From positions 4,358,001 to 4,422,000 of the forward strand of contig OX387201.1 in NCBI GenBank assembly GCA_947561715.1: a stretch of 64,000 nucleotides of DNA, given 5' to 3'. How positions within the stretch are numbered: position 1 is the first letter of the stretch; each line of letters opens with the position of its first letter. The translations under genes and the position numbers were made by a program. Shown in pieces: positions 24,244 to 36,839 of the stretch. This DNA comes from Ascidia mentula. Taxonomy: Eukaryota; Chordata; Ascidiacea; Phlebobranchia; Ascidiidae. The notes under the pieces were generated by a model, which saw only the letters and a program-made list of their open reading frames with translations, was not told the DNA's origin and ran no database searches.

Positions 24244-27134
24244 TCATTCTACATCGCCAGCATTGGCAGGACGTGCCGGCTGTGCGTACACACTTTCCTC
24301 GGCATTTGGTGGAGAGATCGGACGCAAGTAGCCGTCGCTGTTGGTGGGCATCTCCACCCTCCCTGTGGATAATAAAGCGTAAAAGTTTAAGTGAAATTAA
24401 ACCGTTTAACACAAAGGTAACAATATGTAGCCACCTGTCTTTGAGAGCAAACACAATACATATATATAACTGACCTACAGTTTATAGAAATCATTTAGCA
24501 TATTTGCACTGCTGAACTTGAACAAAACGACATTTTCGAATCAACAACCTCACCATTTTGGCCGAAGCTGTTTTGGTTTTCCAGGTGCGTCATCTCGTAC
24601 AAACGGTTTTCAACCATTCTGCCGCCACCTGATTGGTTGTTAGGTGCGGACCGGTTGGGGGTGGAGGGCGGACTGCGCTGAGGGGGTCCTACAACTTCGT
24701 AGGTCGTGTTCGCGACCGAAAGTGGCAAAGGCCGTTGCGTCAAAAGCAAACTCCCATCGCTAAGACAATAATTTATTCAATGTCAACATTGTGAATGGTT
24801 CAAACGTTGGAATTTTTGGCTTAGGAAAGCCAGTTTCCCAATCAATATAGTATTAAGTCACAGGTTTATGATCGAGGATCGTGGAAAAAGGTGGCTTACA
24901 TTGTTTCACACTTTACCTGAGTAAGTATGATCCACGCATAACGCATGATCCAGCAAATAAGCAAATAAAACATGTAGAAAACGATAAATCATACATTTTC
25001 GATCGTGAAAACATGTCACCCTTACCTCGATTTCTTTCGCTTGCGTAGTATCATGTACGCAACTGCAACGATAGCTATAGAGAGCATGAAAGCTGCACCC
25101 AGAATCGCGATCAAAAGAATGATATCACTGGAAAGTGCGGCCGCAGGAGGGAGCAAGGGAGGTGCGCTGGTGTTTTCGGTTTGGTTTCGAGAAGCTGATG
25201 TTCCGTTGGATGCTGTAAGTGCGGTAAACATTACATAGAGCAGTTGACAGACACAGGAATAGTTGAACAGATGCAGTGGTCACTTCAAAAATTGTATGAA
25301 AATATTGGATGTTATTTTTTTGTTTGGTATATTATTTTTTTCGCCTGTCAATGAAGTTATTTCATGTTCAATTGTACAATGCGTGACACAGCCTTTTTTA
25401 ATTTTTAATTTATCACAACATAGAGTGAAACTATCCTTTCGCGGGCAAGTTAGGATGAGTAAAGACAGCTGAACTATATAGTCATGTTTTCACTTAGACG
25501 TAAAATAAAGGATAGCAATCCATCCCTTCACTGGCACAGTGGTGCCTCTTAAATATCCAACAACGTTATGACGTTTCTGGGAAGCTAGGAGCTCGACAAG
25601 CGTCGAAACCCGCAATACGAAAAGGCAAACAAATGCACGCTTTGGGCAAAACATAGCGAAACGGACTTTGGATGCCTAAATGCAGATAGGGCTCACAACA
25701 CGACCTTGTCTAGACCGACGTAAGAAATCAATCGAGCGTGCTTAGGTTAGTTGAATATTTCTTCGAACTGCATGTGCTGATGTTGCAATGGTAATTAATA
25801 ACACATAGCCTCAGTATTGGCATCGGCAATTTTTGGCAGATGCCAATCTGTACTTTCTGTGAAATTTACTCGCGAAACGTTATAACACGTACTTGGGGAT
25901 TTGTTTATTGTCTAAACAATATGTATGTAGGCTGGTTCTCAATATCGATAACAGTGACAGTTTTATCATATTTCGGCAAAAACGCCGTTTTAATGATAAA
26001 AGCATTATCTTTTGTCGAAACGTCTATAATAAAAATATACATTGTGGTCCAGCTTTTTCATTTTACTAACATGTTTTTGATTTTGGAGCCATTTAGCACC
26101 TTATACGCACTTGTAGTAAATCAGAACCAGGGTCAAACCTCTCTTATATACCTGTCGCAAATCGGTTGCATCCCAAACACCTAAAGACCAAATTTATCGC
26201 AATCCACAAAGTTTATCGCCCACTTGTACGAATTAGTTACCATTGGTGGGGCTTGGAATTGGCACGGCTGTTGGAAACGTGCTAGTGGGTGTTAGTTGCT
26301 GTGAGGTGCTGATCACACTGGTTGACTTTGAAGGTTCAGAGTTTGTTGGAGTTGTTGTCCTGGCGGTGGTTGTGCGAAGCACGGAGGAAGTTGTTCTGAA
26401 TACAAGTTTTAATTAACGCATGCTATCATTCTCGTTACGTTTTCCAAAAGTTTAAGCCTTATTTAGATTCCATTACAAAAGGTTGCTTAAGATTAACAAA
26501 CCACAATCCCTCTCAATATTAAATTTGTGTTTACTTTACGCGAAAAAATTCCAGCGATAGGTTTATATACTCTTTGTAGCCTACACGTCCGATGTTAAGA
26601 ATATATTCTGTGTATTTAAATTTATGCAAAACACTCATCTATTATACATACATGCAGGCGCCTCCGACGCACGTCTGTGATTCATGCTGGATTGAAGTTC
26701 CGATGGCACCCGCGCATCTATCACCCGTTGTTGTACTCTGTGAAGGTGATGGAGATTATAAATCTGCGCTTAAAGTGCAACCAAAAGAAAAAGCCAACAC
26801 CGACCTGTCGCAAACAGACCCGAATCCTCCGTGTAGTGCATCTGTTATCGCAAGACCCGAACGCCGACCACCCCGTCCACGAATAGGTGCAAGAGTCCGC
26901 ATGCAGGCATTTTTCCAGTACATAACACTGGTCTGCTACCCCACAAGATCCCAGCCTCACTCTTGTGGCGTTTTCGCACACAAAATTAGGCAGCCGTGAG
27001 GTGCAAGTCCCAGCATTTCCCAAAATGGGTGCGGGGCATGTACAAGGTAAGGTAGACGACTGCTGGGTTACCCCCAGGTGGACGTAGGTGCTCAATAGCA
27101 AGAGTACAAAAAATCTTGTTTCCTTTAATGTCAT
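24244..27134 (-). CDS. TSP1-repeat type I membrane receptor D with ITSM-like and YxxP motifs
   Basis: Six exons (27134-26805, 26737-26652, 26395-26241, 25212-25026, 24759-24554, 24362-24244) give 360 residues with phases 0-2-1-2-1. Order: signal peptide (TRFFVLLLLSTYVHLGVTQQ); two TSP1-like repeats (second WTGWSAFGSC, closed by RCAGAIG...TCVGGAC); a long Thr/Ser/Pro stalk; a membrane helix (IILLIAILGAAFMLSIAIVA); KRKKS; and a proline-rich tail. Tail motifs: TTYEVVGPP (fits TxYxxV, the ITSM pattern), ENRLYEMT, GYLRPIS and SVYAQP (both YxxP, preferred by Crk-type SH2 domains), and PPSTPNRS (minimal SH3-type proline motif). ENRLY and GPP are shared with paralogues B and E. Signalling roles are inferred from motif patterns only. 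Confidence 0.85.
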
Positions 27135-27731
27135 GACACAATCATTTGTGGATTACACAACACCTACTTTTGGTGAACCTGAAAATTAAAAACAAATATC
27201 ACTGCGCGTTTAAACAAACGAGTTGAAACTAATTGCTTGTAGAATATGGTGAAAAAACACAAACCAACACAAAAAACAGTATTTTGAGACGCAACAAAAC
27301 TTTTAAATGATTACAAGTGGAAAAAACTAACAACAAACAACGAACTAAATTCCGTGATATTTGCACAAAGAAACTCTGCCGTAACAAAACGCATGTGTTT
27401 CAGCCGATGGAGTATTATGTATTCAAGAAACCACAAAAGAAGTATAACAGACAGAAAAGCAATATCCTACAGTACTGTGTGAGGAACATGTTGGTGCTTC
27501 TCTATTTTAAGCGTCACGAATATTACAAAGCAAACAACTGTAACAACATTTTCATTTCAAAAAAGCCTTCAAAAAGTGGTTTTTACTGCATCCTTTCCTT
27601 GTCAAAAAATGTCCATTCATTATCGCAGTGCTGTGAAAAATGTTTGTATCTATACATGCGTAAAGACAGCAAATTCTTTCTATTCGCAATGACAAAAACT
27701 CCTCAGTTGATCTCAAAGCTAAACACTTCCG
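27135..27731. other. Spacer between genes D and E
   Basis: It holds the D promoter and E 3' end. A 156-codon plus-strand frame (27317-27787) covers much of it but has low-complexity Lys/Asn/Tyr content and overlaps exon 6 of gene E antisense; I do not accept it as a gene. Confidence 0.6.
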
Positions 27732-30700
27732 TCAGACCCTTGAACCACCATTGCGCTCCAGGGACAAGTAAACGCTCTCTGGGATGACGGGCGGCCCCGA
27801 GTTGAACGGCTGCAAATATCCGTTTCCGTTCGTGTGGAAGTCTGAAGCTACTTGATACCCTGAAGAAAGATGTTGGTAAAAATGCAACAATTGTGAGCAA
27901 GTAGAAAGGCACGAAACACCGAAGTACATAATGTTAATCCGGTTTTTAAAGCATTGATAATGATGTTTCAATAATGGATAAGACAGAGTGCAACAAGTCA
28001 AGTGAAATTGACAATAACAAGCAAAAAAGTTTGCGAAAGTATGTATCTACCTAGCAATCAGACCAAATGTTTGCGAACAAACAAAGCAGGAAATCAGATA
28101 ACATCCGCCTTGAAATCCGCAGGTTTATATAAAAATCGTGAAGCAAAATACGGCGCATACCTGAGTCATATTCTTCCTCCACAACCGGTCGGTCCACGTT
28201 TTTCGGGTCGATCGTCTCGTAAAGGGAGTTGTCCACTAGTTCCTTGTTATGCAACAAGGAGGGCCGGTCGGGTAAAGGAGGTCCAGCTTCTTCGTAATTC
28301 CCACTTTCCCGGTAGTACATCCGATCAGCGCTGGTTGGAAGTCGACGTCCAGCAGGAGCACTGGAATCATTTAATGTAACGGTTTTTGTATCTGTCTAAC
28401 GAATTTGAAAAAACGTTTCGATTTTTTTGCAACAATAATATGGAGAGTAATGTATTTTATTGAAGTATATACAGTTTGTGTAAGGTTTGTTTGTGGCTAA
28501 ACAAATCAGTATACCCATTGTAGCAAAACCCTGATATCAAAATTTAAGTGCAGGGACATAGACGAAATGATGATATAGCTGCTCACTTTGTGTCGTTGTG
28601 ACGTTTCCGTCTCCTCGTAATTACAACTGCAATCACCACAATGGCGATGCAGAGTAGAAGGACTGATCCAAGAATAGCAGCAAGCAGTGTGTAATCCAAC
28701 GGCTGTTGGACAGAATCCGTTTTACCGATGACATTCGTGGATGTCGATGAAGATGATGATAAGGTTGTTGGTGATGTTGGAGGAAACTTGGATGTAATTC
28801 CGACTGCAGAAACAATATTGTCACGTTAAAGAAAATAATGTTTAGTTTTTTTTGCGACCACAACGCATTGTCGCGTCGGTTTGATGAAAAAAAGCTTGGA
28901 ACCATCTAGTGGACGGTTATTTTTTAAAGCCCCAGTTGCCGTTGGAAATAAACGGTGATAACGGAACGCCATTGATTCAACACAAGTCCAAGCAATCCTT
29001 CATAGTTCATAGGTTGTCTAGTGAGGAGTGTTTCCAGTGTTTGACGTTGTGTAAATAAAATGTTATTGCCACAATGAAAAGATTCAATAGGTAAGATTGC
29101 CACAATGGTAAGATTGCCTTTTTTGTAAAAAAAAACTTTCAAATTGTTGAATATTTTTTGCAAACTAGATTTTCAGAAGACCACATAAAAAAGCACTTCC
29201 ATTTTCGGGTCGGGTGTACATTGGTATAAGACAAGATGTACAAACCAATGAAACCCAATAAATATATTTATGATACGAGTTACAGGAAAAAGCGAAAGCA
29301 CGCGGCTTAAAATGGATCGTCTGATACCACGAACGCTCGGGTCTCCGAACACATCAGCCGTGACTCCCATCATGTTGTGTGACTAAAAGTAAGTGCCAGA
29401 TTTCGACAAATGCGTTACGAACGCGTGGCGCAGAGCAGTCATGTAACGTAAGCAAAACTTCTTGGAAGTCTAAAAATGGCCTCGTTTGCTGCATTATCGC
29501 GGCTCTGTCGCAAGTCTGTCCGGGCGCCCACGAAGGGAATTTTTAAGACTTCACATTTGGACATCGAGATGTAATTATCGTGTAAAGCGTGCTGCACGAT
29601 TTGCATTTCCGCTGGTAGTTTGTTTGCTGACTCCCTAATAAAACCTTCGAGTTGGCTACAGCGGTTTAATTTATTTTTGAATGATGGTCAGGATATTTAT
29701 AATGATTGGGTGTTTATCACGAGAACATGCCTATCTGATTTGTTAGGCCTACCTAATGTTTACGACATCTTGTTTTAATTTGAGAAATGCAAACAAAATC
29801 ATTATTGGTTAACCTTCGATTTTTCAACATACATGTTGCTATGTTATTCCAAAATGTATATAAAATAACAAAATATCGTCATCCAACCTTTGCTAGACGT
29901 GATGGTCGCTTTTGATGAGGTTGTCTGGGTTGTGGTTGGCGTGGTTGGCGTGGTTGTGGTGAACTGTGGCGACCTCGTCCTTATTCTTGTCGGAATCGGG
30001 GTGCTGTAATGCATATGTGACGCGGATTAATCTTAATAGACCGTAGAAAACAGCTGATAAAAACTAGTGTAATAATGTACATGCGCAACGTACGTCGTAA
30101 GCCTGCATCCAATCTTGTTGACGCAGATGTCGTTTCGGGTTTGTACGTTTGCTCCGAACGCCCCAGCGCACGACGTTGATTGAAAGGGAGGGTCTGATCC
30201 AATCTGCGTGAAAATAAAATGTAACATAAATAACGTGCACTTCAAAAAAAAATGACACATTTTACATGTCCATGTGCATTTGATCGATTCTGAGATTTTA
30301 CGACCTGGTAAAACGTGGGTCTTAAAGTGTTAAAATAATCACGCGGTCATCTCATTACAACATATAAGTTGTAGGAATTCAAGCATATTACGCAAATACA
30401 CTTTCAAGGCAGTCTCCTTTTTCCGAGTACAAAAACATTTTGTGATACGAAAATTAAGTTACTTTCTTGTTAACAGAAAAAAAACAGTCCACCGATATTC
30501 TCCACCCACCAGGTAACAATTTCTAGCCGCCGGTTGTACCCCAGTACCGCACTGGGTGTTACAAGGTCCGTTCGGTGCCCAAGTTGTCCAGAGGCCCGCG
30601 CAGCTCAAAGAGTGCGTGCATGTCTCTGGCTTGAAACAACTGACCGGGTGTGCACCCAGGTAGCACTGCTGATATCGTTTGGCTTTGTCGCAAGTTTGGC

Positions 30701-30845
30701 CCTGGCTAGGGATAGATCCGCATTCACTCCACTTACTCCAAGTACCGAACTGACAGCAAAACGTCTGCTGAGCTTCTACTGTGCATGCGATGGCAAACGC
30801 CAGATACAACAGTGAGAGTGCTTTCAAGTGTTCCATGTTGTTCAA
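27732..30845 (-). CDS. TSP1-repeat type I membrane receptor E with two ITIM-like motifs
   Basis: Six exons (30845-30510, 30203-30094, 30003-29888, 28803-28587, 28360-28161, 27859-27732) give 368 residues with phases 0-2-1-2-1. A second ATG at 30836 is also possible. Order: signal peptide (LKALSLLYLAFAIACTVEA); two TSP1 repeats, the most canonical in the array (FGTWSKWSEC; LWTTWAPNGPCNTQCGTG); a mucin-like Thr/Pro stalk with tandem TTPTT units; a Ser-rich segment; a membrane helix (LLAAILGSVLLLCIAIVVIA); RRRKR; and the tail. Tail motifs: NYEEAGPP, NSLYETI and ESVYLSL (both fit the ITIM pattern), GYLQPF (YxxP), EEEYDSG and GYQVAS. It shows the fullest set of signalling motifs in the array. Ligand unknown; an inhibitory immune-type role is inference. 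Confidence 0.87.
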
Positions 30846-32047
30846 TCAGATTTGCACAGTGGAACAAACTCTAAACTGACCACAAAATACATTCCCTTTA
30901 AGAGAAACATATATGTTGGTATTAAAGGAAAAATACACTCCATGAGACCACCTGGCACCCAAAAGCTTTCCAAAATCCCGAACACAACGAAACTTGCAAC
31001 GCTTTCGGCGCAGAAATAAAAAAAAAACTACAAATGACACAAAGAACCGCAAAACATGAACAGCAACTGGAAGATTAAAACCAAGTGGCAGCGGATAAGA
31101 ACTGCCCAGTCATAATGTTGGTGATTATCGCTCGAGTTGGACCCTCGCGCGCGCACATGCATTTTAAGGAACAACTCGCGTCACGAATTTCTCTTTTGCG
31201 AATTTGCTTTTCCTGTGGACTGCCCTGCGTCACCGTCGACGTGCCTCCAGCGAACATGTTTACTGTTAACTCTTCCACGTTTTCTTTTCGCCACGATTTA
31301 TTGGTGGACGCATCCGGTGGCGCTAACGTTTCGTTTCCCGCCTGCTGACGATGATGCATTGGATGACGTCGGCTTATAAACACCGGGTACAACACTGGCT
31401 ACTCGGGTGGAAGAGTTACTCAATCATATCCAGGTTTCGGGCATTTAAAACGTTTTCAAATCGGCGTTGACATTTAAAAACTATTAATTCAATAAAAAAT
31501 TAAAAATTAATGCGATCCCAAAAGCTATGTTGATAAGAAAACGTCGCGACATCTTCAGTTCTAACTTAAACCTAATTATGGAATCGACATTTGTTTGTTC
31601 AATTTGTTTCACGTAAAACTTTTGGAAAGCGGGGAAGTCGGTATTGAAATAATTTTAAAGATATCAACTTTGTTGTGATTTATATCACGAGCAGTATGGA
31701 AACGTTTATTTCCGCGGGCGAAAATAAGTTAGCTTTCTTATTCATGGCAAATGTATTTCTCTAAAATAAGTATCACCTGCGTCCCGATCAGCTATAATAT
31801 TGTTACTACCAGCACATTTTGAAACACGAAACAGAGCAGTTAAAAACAACAGTCTTCGAATAATGCTGAATGGAAATCTGACCTTAATAGCAACGAATCA
31901 GGTTTAGTTTATCCCACCGTAAAAGCCGTTTCCTCGCCTCTTCACCTTGAACTTTTTCCCACACTATCGAGAATAAATTGATAAAATATGAATCAATAAA
32001 AATTGGGCAAACGAAGAGGTTATATCCATGTTAGTGAGCACACAAAC

Positions 32048-32472
32048 CATGTTGTTTAGAAGTGTCCGCTGATACAACCCGGAACCGTTTATAAAAAATA
32101 ACAGCAGCTGATCCGTTTTGGGGTAGAAATACATGGCGACAAACACGTTGGAAGATTTAGCATCGTGTGTCCATAAGCTGTAATAAAAAGTGGAGATTGA
32201 CTCATACGTGCCACATTATAAAAAACACCACTATAACATATGTATATGTACTGATAAGCGGTATATTTGTACCTTTGAAATAGATCAGTTCTATTTTAGC
32301 AGGCGGAAAGTTCGACAAGGCATATTCGAGGACCGTTGGAAATTTTAGCTAAAACCAATTTAACCAGATACACAAACTATGTATGTAAGTTCATTTTCTA
32401 TTCGGTTGGGTTTTTGTCATTGATATTTCACCTACAGTTGCTCATACTTACATTGCAACATACAAAACTCAT
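32048..32472 (-). pseudogene. Candidate exon chain with a phase conflict; weak likeness to GLYAT N-terminus
   Basis: Exon a (32472-32452) reads MSFVCCN and ends at GTAAGT. Exon b (32348-32273) continues in frame through LKFPTVLEYALSNFPPAK and ends at GTACAA in phase 1. Exon c (32177-32048, after a good pyrimidine-rich acceptor) reads SSNVFVAMYFYPKTDQLLLF in a frame needing phase 2, so b to c is off by one base. The general pattern (helix, FPP, then a VFV...LLLF strand region) recalls the N-terminal part of glycine N-acyltransferase-like proteins, but weakly. It may be a decayed gene, a gene with a missed exon, or chance. An ATGGCGGCG at 32592 may belong to its leader. Confidence 0.28.
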
Positions 32473-35400
32473 TTAGGCTTAGGCTCGAGCAGAAAATGCC
32501 CGCAAAAATTCCAACCAAGGAGTGAATCAGTTCACACAGGGAATAATTTAACCTTGCTCTAACCTCGTTGGTGTTTGCCGCGACGCCGCCATTTTAGTGC
32601 ACTGTGAACCCCGCAAATGGCGCAAAAAGTTGCTTGCAGGCAACAAACACGAGTAGTGCGCCAGAGTTTATCTTGTAGAATCGCTTCGATCGGGAGGGCG
32701 TTTAGTGTGATTACCGCTCGCCGTAAACGAGCCGTGTCTGGTGCCTGTGCATTTCCTGGACCCCGCTAAAACCACCTAAGCAGTCAACAAAAATAGATCC
32801 GCGTTTACCAGGATGGGAATCGGTCACGCAAGTGTTGCTTGCGTGCGAGGATTGGACGTGGGAATGTGAGTGATTGAGGCACATTTCACGTTTGTGGTAA
32901 AGGTGCTGCGAAAACTGTTAAACGTTTGACGAAAATAGAACAACCCACGCTACACAGGTAAGTAGATAAAAGTGATTGGTCAATGCGATAATTTGAGTTT
33001 GTCCAATTTGTGGCTAATGTTTGTTTAAATGATTTGCCGTTGACTGTTTCGTTGGAAAATGTTTTAGAGGAAAATACTTAATCCCAACAAATATTTGCCT
33101 TGAATGTTTTGGACAACGACAACGAATTGATTCCTATTCGATATGTTTCAGTGCAACAGAACGCATTTCGATTGACGCACGTGGGAAACGAACTCGGCAA
33201 TGACCTGAGTCACCACAGTTCAAGCTTGACTGTTTTTGGTACGAATTCGCCCTTTCAAAAGGAGCAAATTCTCCGGAAAAACATGTGCAGGTGATTCACC
33301 TCAAGAACTTTAAACCCAAACCAAGACAGTTGATTCAACAAAAGAACTTGCGTCGCAAACACGGTTAATCTGCTTATTCAACATTCCTGGTTCATTGTGT
33401 GCATGGCACCGCGGCGGGCGTTATTCCGAGTCACGGACATTAGCTAACCCGAACCTTCATAAAAGGTTATTGGAGGTTTTTTATCGGATAAAAAGCAAAC
33501 GGAATTAACTATTTCTGCATGTTTTTGTTTTTTGTTCAACTTCTTTTCTGGGAAAAGTTTGTCTTGCCATTAAAGGAACGCATGTACAGGCGAAATATAC
33601 ACAATACGTTTTACAGTTACGTCTACTTGATAGGCTCTTACACATTTCTTATCTTTGGCAAGTTAAACTTTGTAGCGCTTTGTCAATTTCAGCACCCTTT
33701 TGCAATATTGCTGATATTCTATCCGCCGCCCAATGCGTTTAATTCCACATCTATCGCAATTGATCTATTCCAAAAAATTTAACACCCAAAATCAACGTGG
33801 CAGCGTAACCAGGTTTTTCTCCAAACTGTTGGAAATGCAAACACTATAACAAACCTTTGTATGACCTCGGGTATGGTACCACTTTTGAGACATCATAACA
33901 GCGCTGATGGCCCCGTCAATTATATTCGTACAAGCAATGCCTCCCCATCGGCATTTGTGATTCACCCATGCATCTATGGGCGATACTGTTTGTTGCATGT
34001 GATCGTCCTTGCAGTTGGAGCATTTCAGGAGATCGACGATAGGAGATGTGTTTGTGTGAGTCATGTTGGTGCTTCAAGCTCAGCACCTACGCGCAAAAAC
34101 TTTGGGCTTTTCGAAACCCGGTTTGTCGAGACTGCCGAAATGCCAAACCCCTTTATCTCAGAGATGATCGCATTCGAGTGACGCGCCGCCCCCGATGGGG
34201 AAACCACAAGGTCTGTTAACATCTTGCGACCAGTTAATGTAAATCGAATCTTGCAACTTTTTGTTTCTGTGCAAAAAAGAAAACCGCAGACCAAACTTTT
34301 CTATATTCGGTTTCTAGTTTACCAGACGACAAAGAACGTAAAAAATTACCGAGCCTACAATATATGTGCTTAAGTGGGTTGTAACTTTTAGCTGGCAATT
34401 ATATTAGAAAATTGAACTTTCAACTGGTAAATACGTTCGGCCAACTATCGAACAGTTTTCCGCCTTTTGTGGTTTCAAATAATTAGAGCGTGGTATAGAA
34501 CATGTACAAAGTTTAAATATAGGTTACGTTGGCCAAAAACATTTTTCACGTTGGCACGCTCTGGGTCGGTGACGCTTTCCTGGAATTAATTAAAACGAGG
34601 TTCGCGAGAATGCAGGCTTGGCCGCATTGCGTGAGAATGCAATAAACAGTTCCCGTCTGTCCGGAAGGAGTTTAAAACCCTCGCAAGATGTTGCGGGAAG
34701 CCGATGCGGCCGTCACGCCAAAGAAGATAAAGGGATAACTTTTGTTGAGAAGTGGAAAGTATCTAAAAACTTAGGTAGTCATTTTGTGTGCAGCACATTC
34801 TAAATGCCGATATTACGTAACATTTAGCTTTAACGAGAAAGAAACCCCCTCTTACAATGCGGTCCATGGAGTTTGCATTTAGAAAAGGGATTTGAAGCAC
34901 GTGTCGGATTTTCACGTTTCCCGGCTATTTTTGAGTGATATTCAAGATCAAAGTTGATTAGAATGCCAACGCTAAAATTCCAGGCTATAGCCTTGTATAC
35001 AATACGGAAGACTTGGAAGAGACTCAAAGGCGTATATTTAAAAACGCCACGCCCGCACAGGACGCCGGGCCAGGCTGCCAAAGAAAGGTCAGTGAAAAGG
35101 TTTGCGCCGCCTGGCCTGCCTATATCACGCATGTGGCGCCTCGGAATAGATTTTAACGTCTAAGCGCGCACTCTGCGCGTAGGCTAACCGGTTAATTAAC
35201 ATCTCAACAGCTTCTGAACTTTATCTCAGCGTTAAGATGAGTCGGAAGAAAGTGCATGATGTCATTCTCCGTGTGAATTCGATAATAATCCCGATAAAGC
35301 ACCAGGAAACACGTCTTCATCCCGTGTTCGAGCGAGGGCGTATTTGCGCCATGTTTATCCGTGTGACTGACGCTTTGCGACTCCGTGGGGTCGACGCCTC

Positions 35401-36759
35401 TGCTCTGCAGTCATCCTCACGCGATGCGGGCCAAATCCGATGTTTGGCCTACGCATGTCGGTGCTCCGTGTGCCACTGTTACCGACCAAGTACAAAGGAG
35501 TCATTTAACCCAAAAAAATCGGCCATTTCACTGCCGTAGTCATCCCACCACCGCAGAATTTCGTGCGAATCTGTTTATTACTCCAACGTACAAGACCCGG
35601 AACAAAACTGGCGCCTTCGGACATTAACTGTGTTTTTCAACGAACCTGTATAAGCTAACGAAAAATTACCGTTTTCTATGGGCGCGGTGCTCTTCAACAT
35701 AACAACATTACGTCAATATACATGCGTAAAGTTTCCACGCCTAAACTGAAACAAATATGTTTGTCCACACTATAGTTCCGTCGCATTTGAACCTACTCGT
35801 ATCTGATTGGAAATTTCTGCTGCGAGAATCCATGCCTTCGGCGATATGACAGATGAATGCTATTTAGTAACAGGATTAAGCGCAGTCTGCATACATATCC
35901 ATGCAAAACATCGATGGAATGCTGTGGATAACGTGAAACGGGGATTTTCAACCTATGCCAGTTTCAGTGTGATGTCATTTGTGTTATGTGGCAACATTTG
36001 GTTTCAATACAACAACAATCCTCCAACTGCACTGCATTGTTTTGTCGAAATATTAATGCGAAACTCAAAGGTTTTTTTGCTGGAATACCTCGCGTGTTAC
36101 ACCCGCGCGATCACTTCCGTGAAACTTATACGGTTTCCGCGGAACGGTGTAATTTGTGACCACTGAGAAGCAACAAGATGCGTGATCGAATTTAATTGGT
36201 GCAAAGTGCGGGCAAAGATGATTCTCACGCGATTTCTATTCACCCCCATTTCGCCCCGCATCTAAAGCTCACCCCGGAAGCACTTAAATTGCGCTCAGAC
36301 TCGTAATAACCTCCTTAGATGCGTTTTTAATTGGGCCACCAATTTATCAAAGCAAATTGCCGCAGCCTAAAACACGATTTTGGCGTTGTGTCACCCAAAT
36401 ATGGCCTTCACTGACACTGTCACGCACGAGACCTAAAGTAATAAGAGTTACACATATTAAAAGTCCGATTAGCCACCACTGTTGTATAATTGAGGCCCGA
36501 CCGACTTTTGTGAATTTGTGGCGCCTTTAGATCAGCAACAGCAACCAGCATTTGGGCGGCACTTTCTCAGAAAAGATATGCGCAATTCGCGGTCGGTCAT
36601 AGCGCCTCGCCCGCCGCTAATTGAAGGCACAGAGTCGCTTGAAGTCAGTGTGCCACAAATTATGAACCGCAGCATTGCGCTACACGCGCCTCACAGGCAC
36701 GTGACGCGTTTTCTCACGATTGCGCGGGCGTTCGCGCGAGAAAGGTGTCACGCGTCTGG

Positions 36760-36766
36760 TATATAA
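36760..36766 (+). promoter_or_regulatory. TATA box of the C-type lectin gene
   Basis: TATATAA in the context GGTATATAAACC, 80 bases before the lectin ATG. A start site about 30 bases downstream would give a leader of about 50 bases. Confidence 0.65.
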
Positions 36767-36839
36767 ACCAAGACTCTCTCTGTCTCCATATAGATATTCT
36801 CGGTATAGCAACGTAGCCACGAGACACGTAGACAAAAAA

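Larger units (their letters stand above)
30846..36839. other. 6 kb largely gene-free region between receptor E and the lectin
   Basis: It contains the promoter of gene E at its left edge and that of the lectin at its right edge. A doubtful exon chain on the minus strand (32048-32472) is listed separately. Other open frames, such as 31075-31395 (-) and 35237-35539 (+), have no signal peptide, domain or consistent splice partner. Confidence 0.55.

Noticed and set aside
27317-27787. 156-codon plus-strand open frame
   Set aside because: Low-complexity Lys/Asn/Tyr content and antisense to exon 6 of receptor E.
32592-32592. ATGGCGGCG start followed by a GTTAGA donor on the minus strand
   Set aside because: Its phase does not join to either downstream exon; kept only as possible leader of the doubtful gene.
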